64,000 nt of DNA from assembly GCF_022809715.1 (NCBI RefSeq), contig NZ_CP094459.1:1612001-1676000 (forward strand). Reading direction: 5' to 3'. The notes below the pieces were generated by a model, which searched no databases, had not been told where the DNA came from, and was given only the letters and a program-made list of their open reading frames with translations. Made by a program: the position numbers and the translations under genes. Below are positions 63,603 through 64,000 of this stretch, one piece after another (position 1 is the first letter of the stretch; each line of letters starts with the position of its first letter). The stretch is from Burkholderia pyrrocinia (GTDB taxonomy: Bacteria; Pseudomonadota; Gammaproteobacteria; Burkholderiales; Burkholderiaceae).

Positions 63603-64000
63603 CTATTTGCTGCTGGCGGGTTTCTGAATCTCCTGCACGCGGTCACGCACGGGATCGCCTTCGTACACGCCGCGCGAGCCCGCGGCACGTGCGCCGTGGC
63701 GCTGGATGATCATCATCGGCGAATTGCCCGCCAGTTCCCGGCGTAGTTCGAGCTCGGTCTTCAGATTGACGATCTCCTGGTTCAGCGCGGTGCTTTCCTG
63801 ATCGACGGCCTGCGTCGCCAGCTCGTTGGCGGCCACGTTGGGTTCTTTCTTGCCGGCGAACAGCGTGCGCTGCAGCAGCAGGGCCTTCTCGAGCACGCTG
63901 GTGAGCGCGACTTCGGAGGCGAGACGCTGGCCCAGCAGATCCTGGTCCGGCTCGTCGCGCAGCGCTTCGATGACGCCGCGGGTGACCGGAAGGGAGGCGC
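63603..64000 (-). CDS. ICE protein of the PFL_4711 family (partial, 5' end beyond window)
   Basis: The C-terminal ~132 codons are visible. The text LPVTRGVIEALRDEPDQDLL, ASEVALTSVLEKALLLQRTL, FAGKKEPNVAANELA and NSPMMIIQRHGARAAGSRGV matches what I recall of the PFL_4711 family (TIGR03755) of integrating conjugative element proteins. In such elements this gene lies upstream of traG, as here. The frame stays open to the window edge. Confidence 0.75.
   Translation of the reverse strand, partial: ASLPVTRGVIEALRDEPDQDLLGQRLASEVALTSVLEKALLLQRTLFAGKKEPNVAANELATQAVDQESTALNQEIVNLKTELELRRELAGNSPMMIIQRHGARAAGSRGVYEGDPVRDRVQEIQKPASSK

Overview
The left ~10.8 kb looks like chromosomal DNA of a Burkholderia, probably of the cepacia complex; this is judged from gene content, high GC and codon use, not from a database search. 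It holds a SulP anion transporter, a leftward sugar operon (ROK regulator, CUT2 ABC transporter, PfkB kinase) with a strong palindromic operator, two tRNA-Leu(CAG) genes with their own promoters and terminators, a flavodoxin-like reductase and an orphan sulfonate-type binding protein.

At 10772-10794 the last 23 nt of a third tRNA-Leu gene, with its terminator still attached on the left, are fused to AT-rich foreign DNA. I read this as attL of an integrated element that fills the rest of the window and runs off its right end. Conjugation genes lie on both sides of the cargo: a MobH/TraI_2 relaxase (14921-16801) on the left, and DUF3742, TraG_N, a small membrane protein and a PFL_4711-type ICE protein (59298-64000) on the right. 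Left-arm cargo is a lipoprotein hydrolase, an HNH-like protein, a DUF4238 protein and several broken genes.

The central cargo (18.7-54.2 kb) is a complete type VI secretion system. A sigma-54 promoter precedes hcp, followed by an evolved vgrG (C-terminal HEFGH metallopeptidase-like motif and HET-C-like domain) and a lipoprotein candidate immunity gene. A leftward operon tssH-vasH-tagO/vasI-tssA-tssM diverges from a rightward operon tssB-C-E-F-G-tagH-J-K-L. The latter leads into a second vgrG, a DUF4123 adaptor, a VasX-like pore-forming effector, a DUF6708 immunity protein and PAAR. Set and gene order recall the Vibrio cholerae vas cluster with one half inverted. The sigma-54 activator VasH probably drives hcp.

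The right part (54.2-64 kb) mixes ICE genes with degenerate or unusual genes: a radC broken by one amber codon and preceded by a hairpin that buries its ribosome binding site, a protein with an AcrVA2-like C-terminus, a Vgr-related zincin that has lost its catalytic glutamate, and a HEPN gene interrupted by one ochre codon. A REP-associated tyrosine transposase (RAYT) and related inverted-repeat sequences are scattered through the cargo. The most notable overall observation is a full T6SS with two effector modules carried by an ICE-like element at a tRNA-Leu gene.
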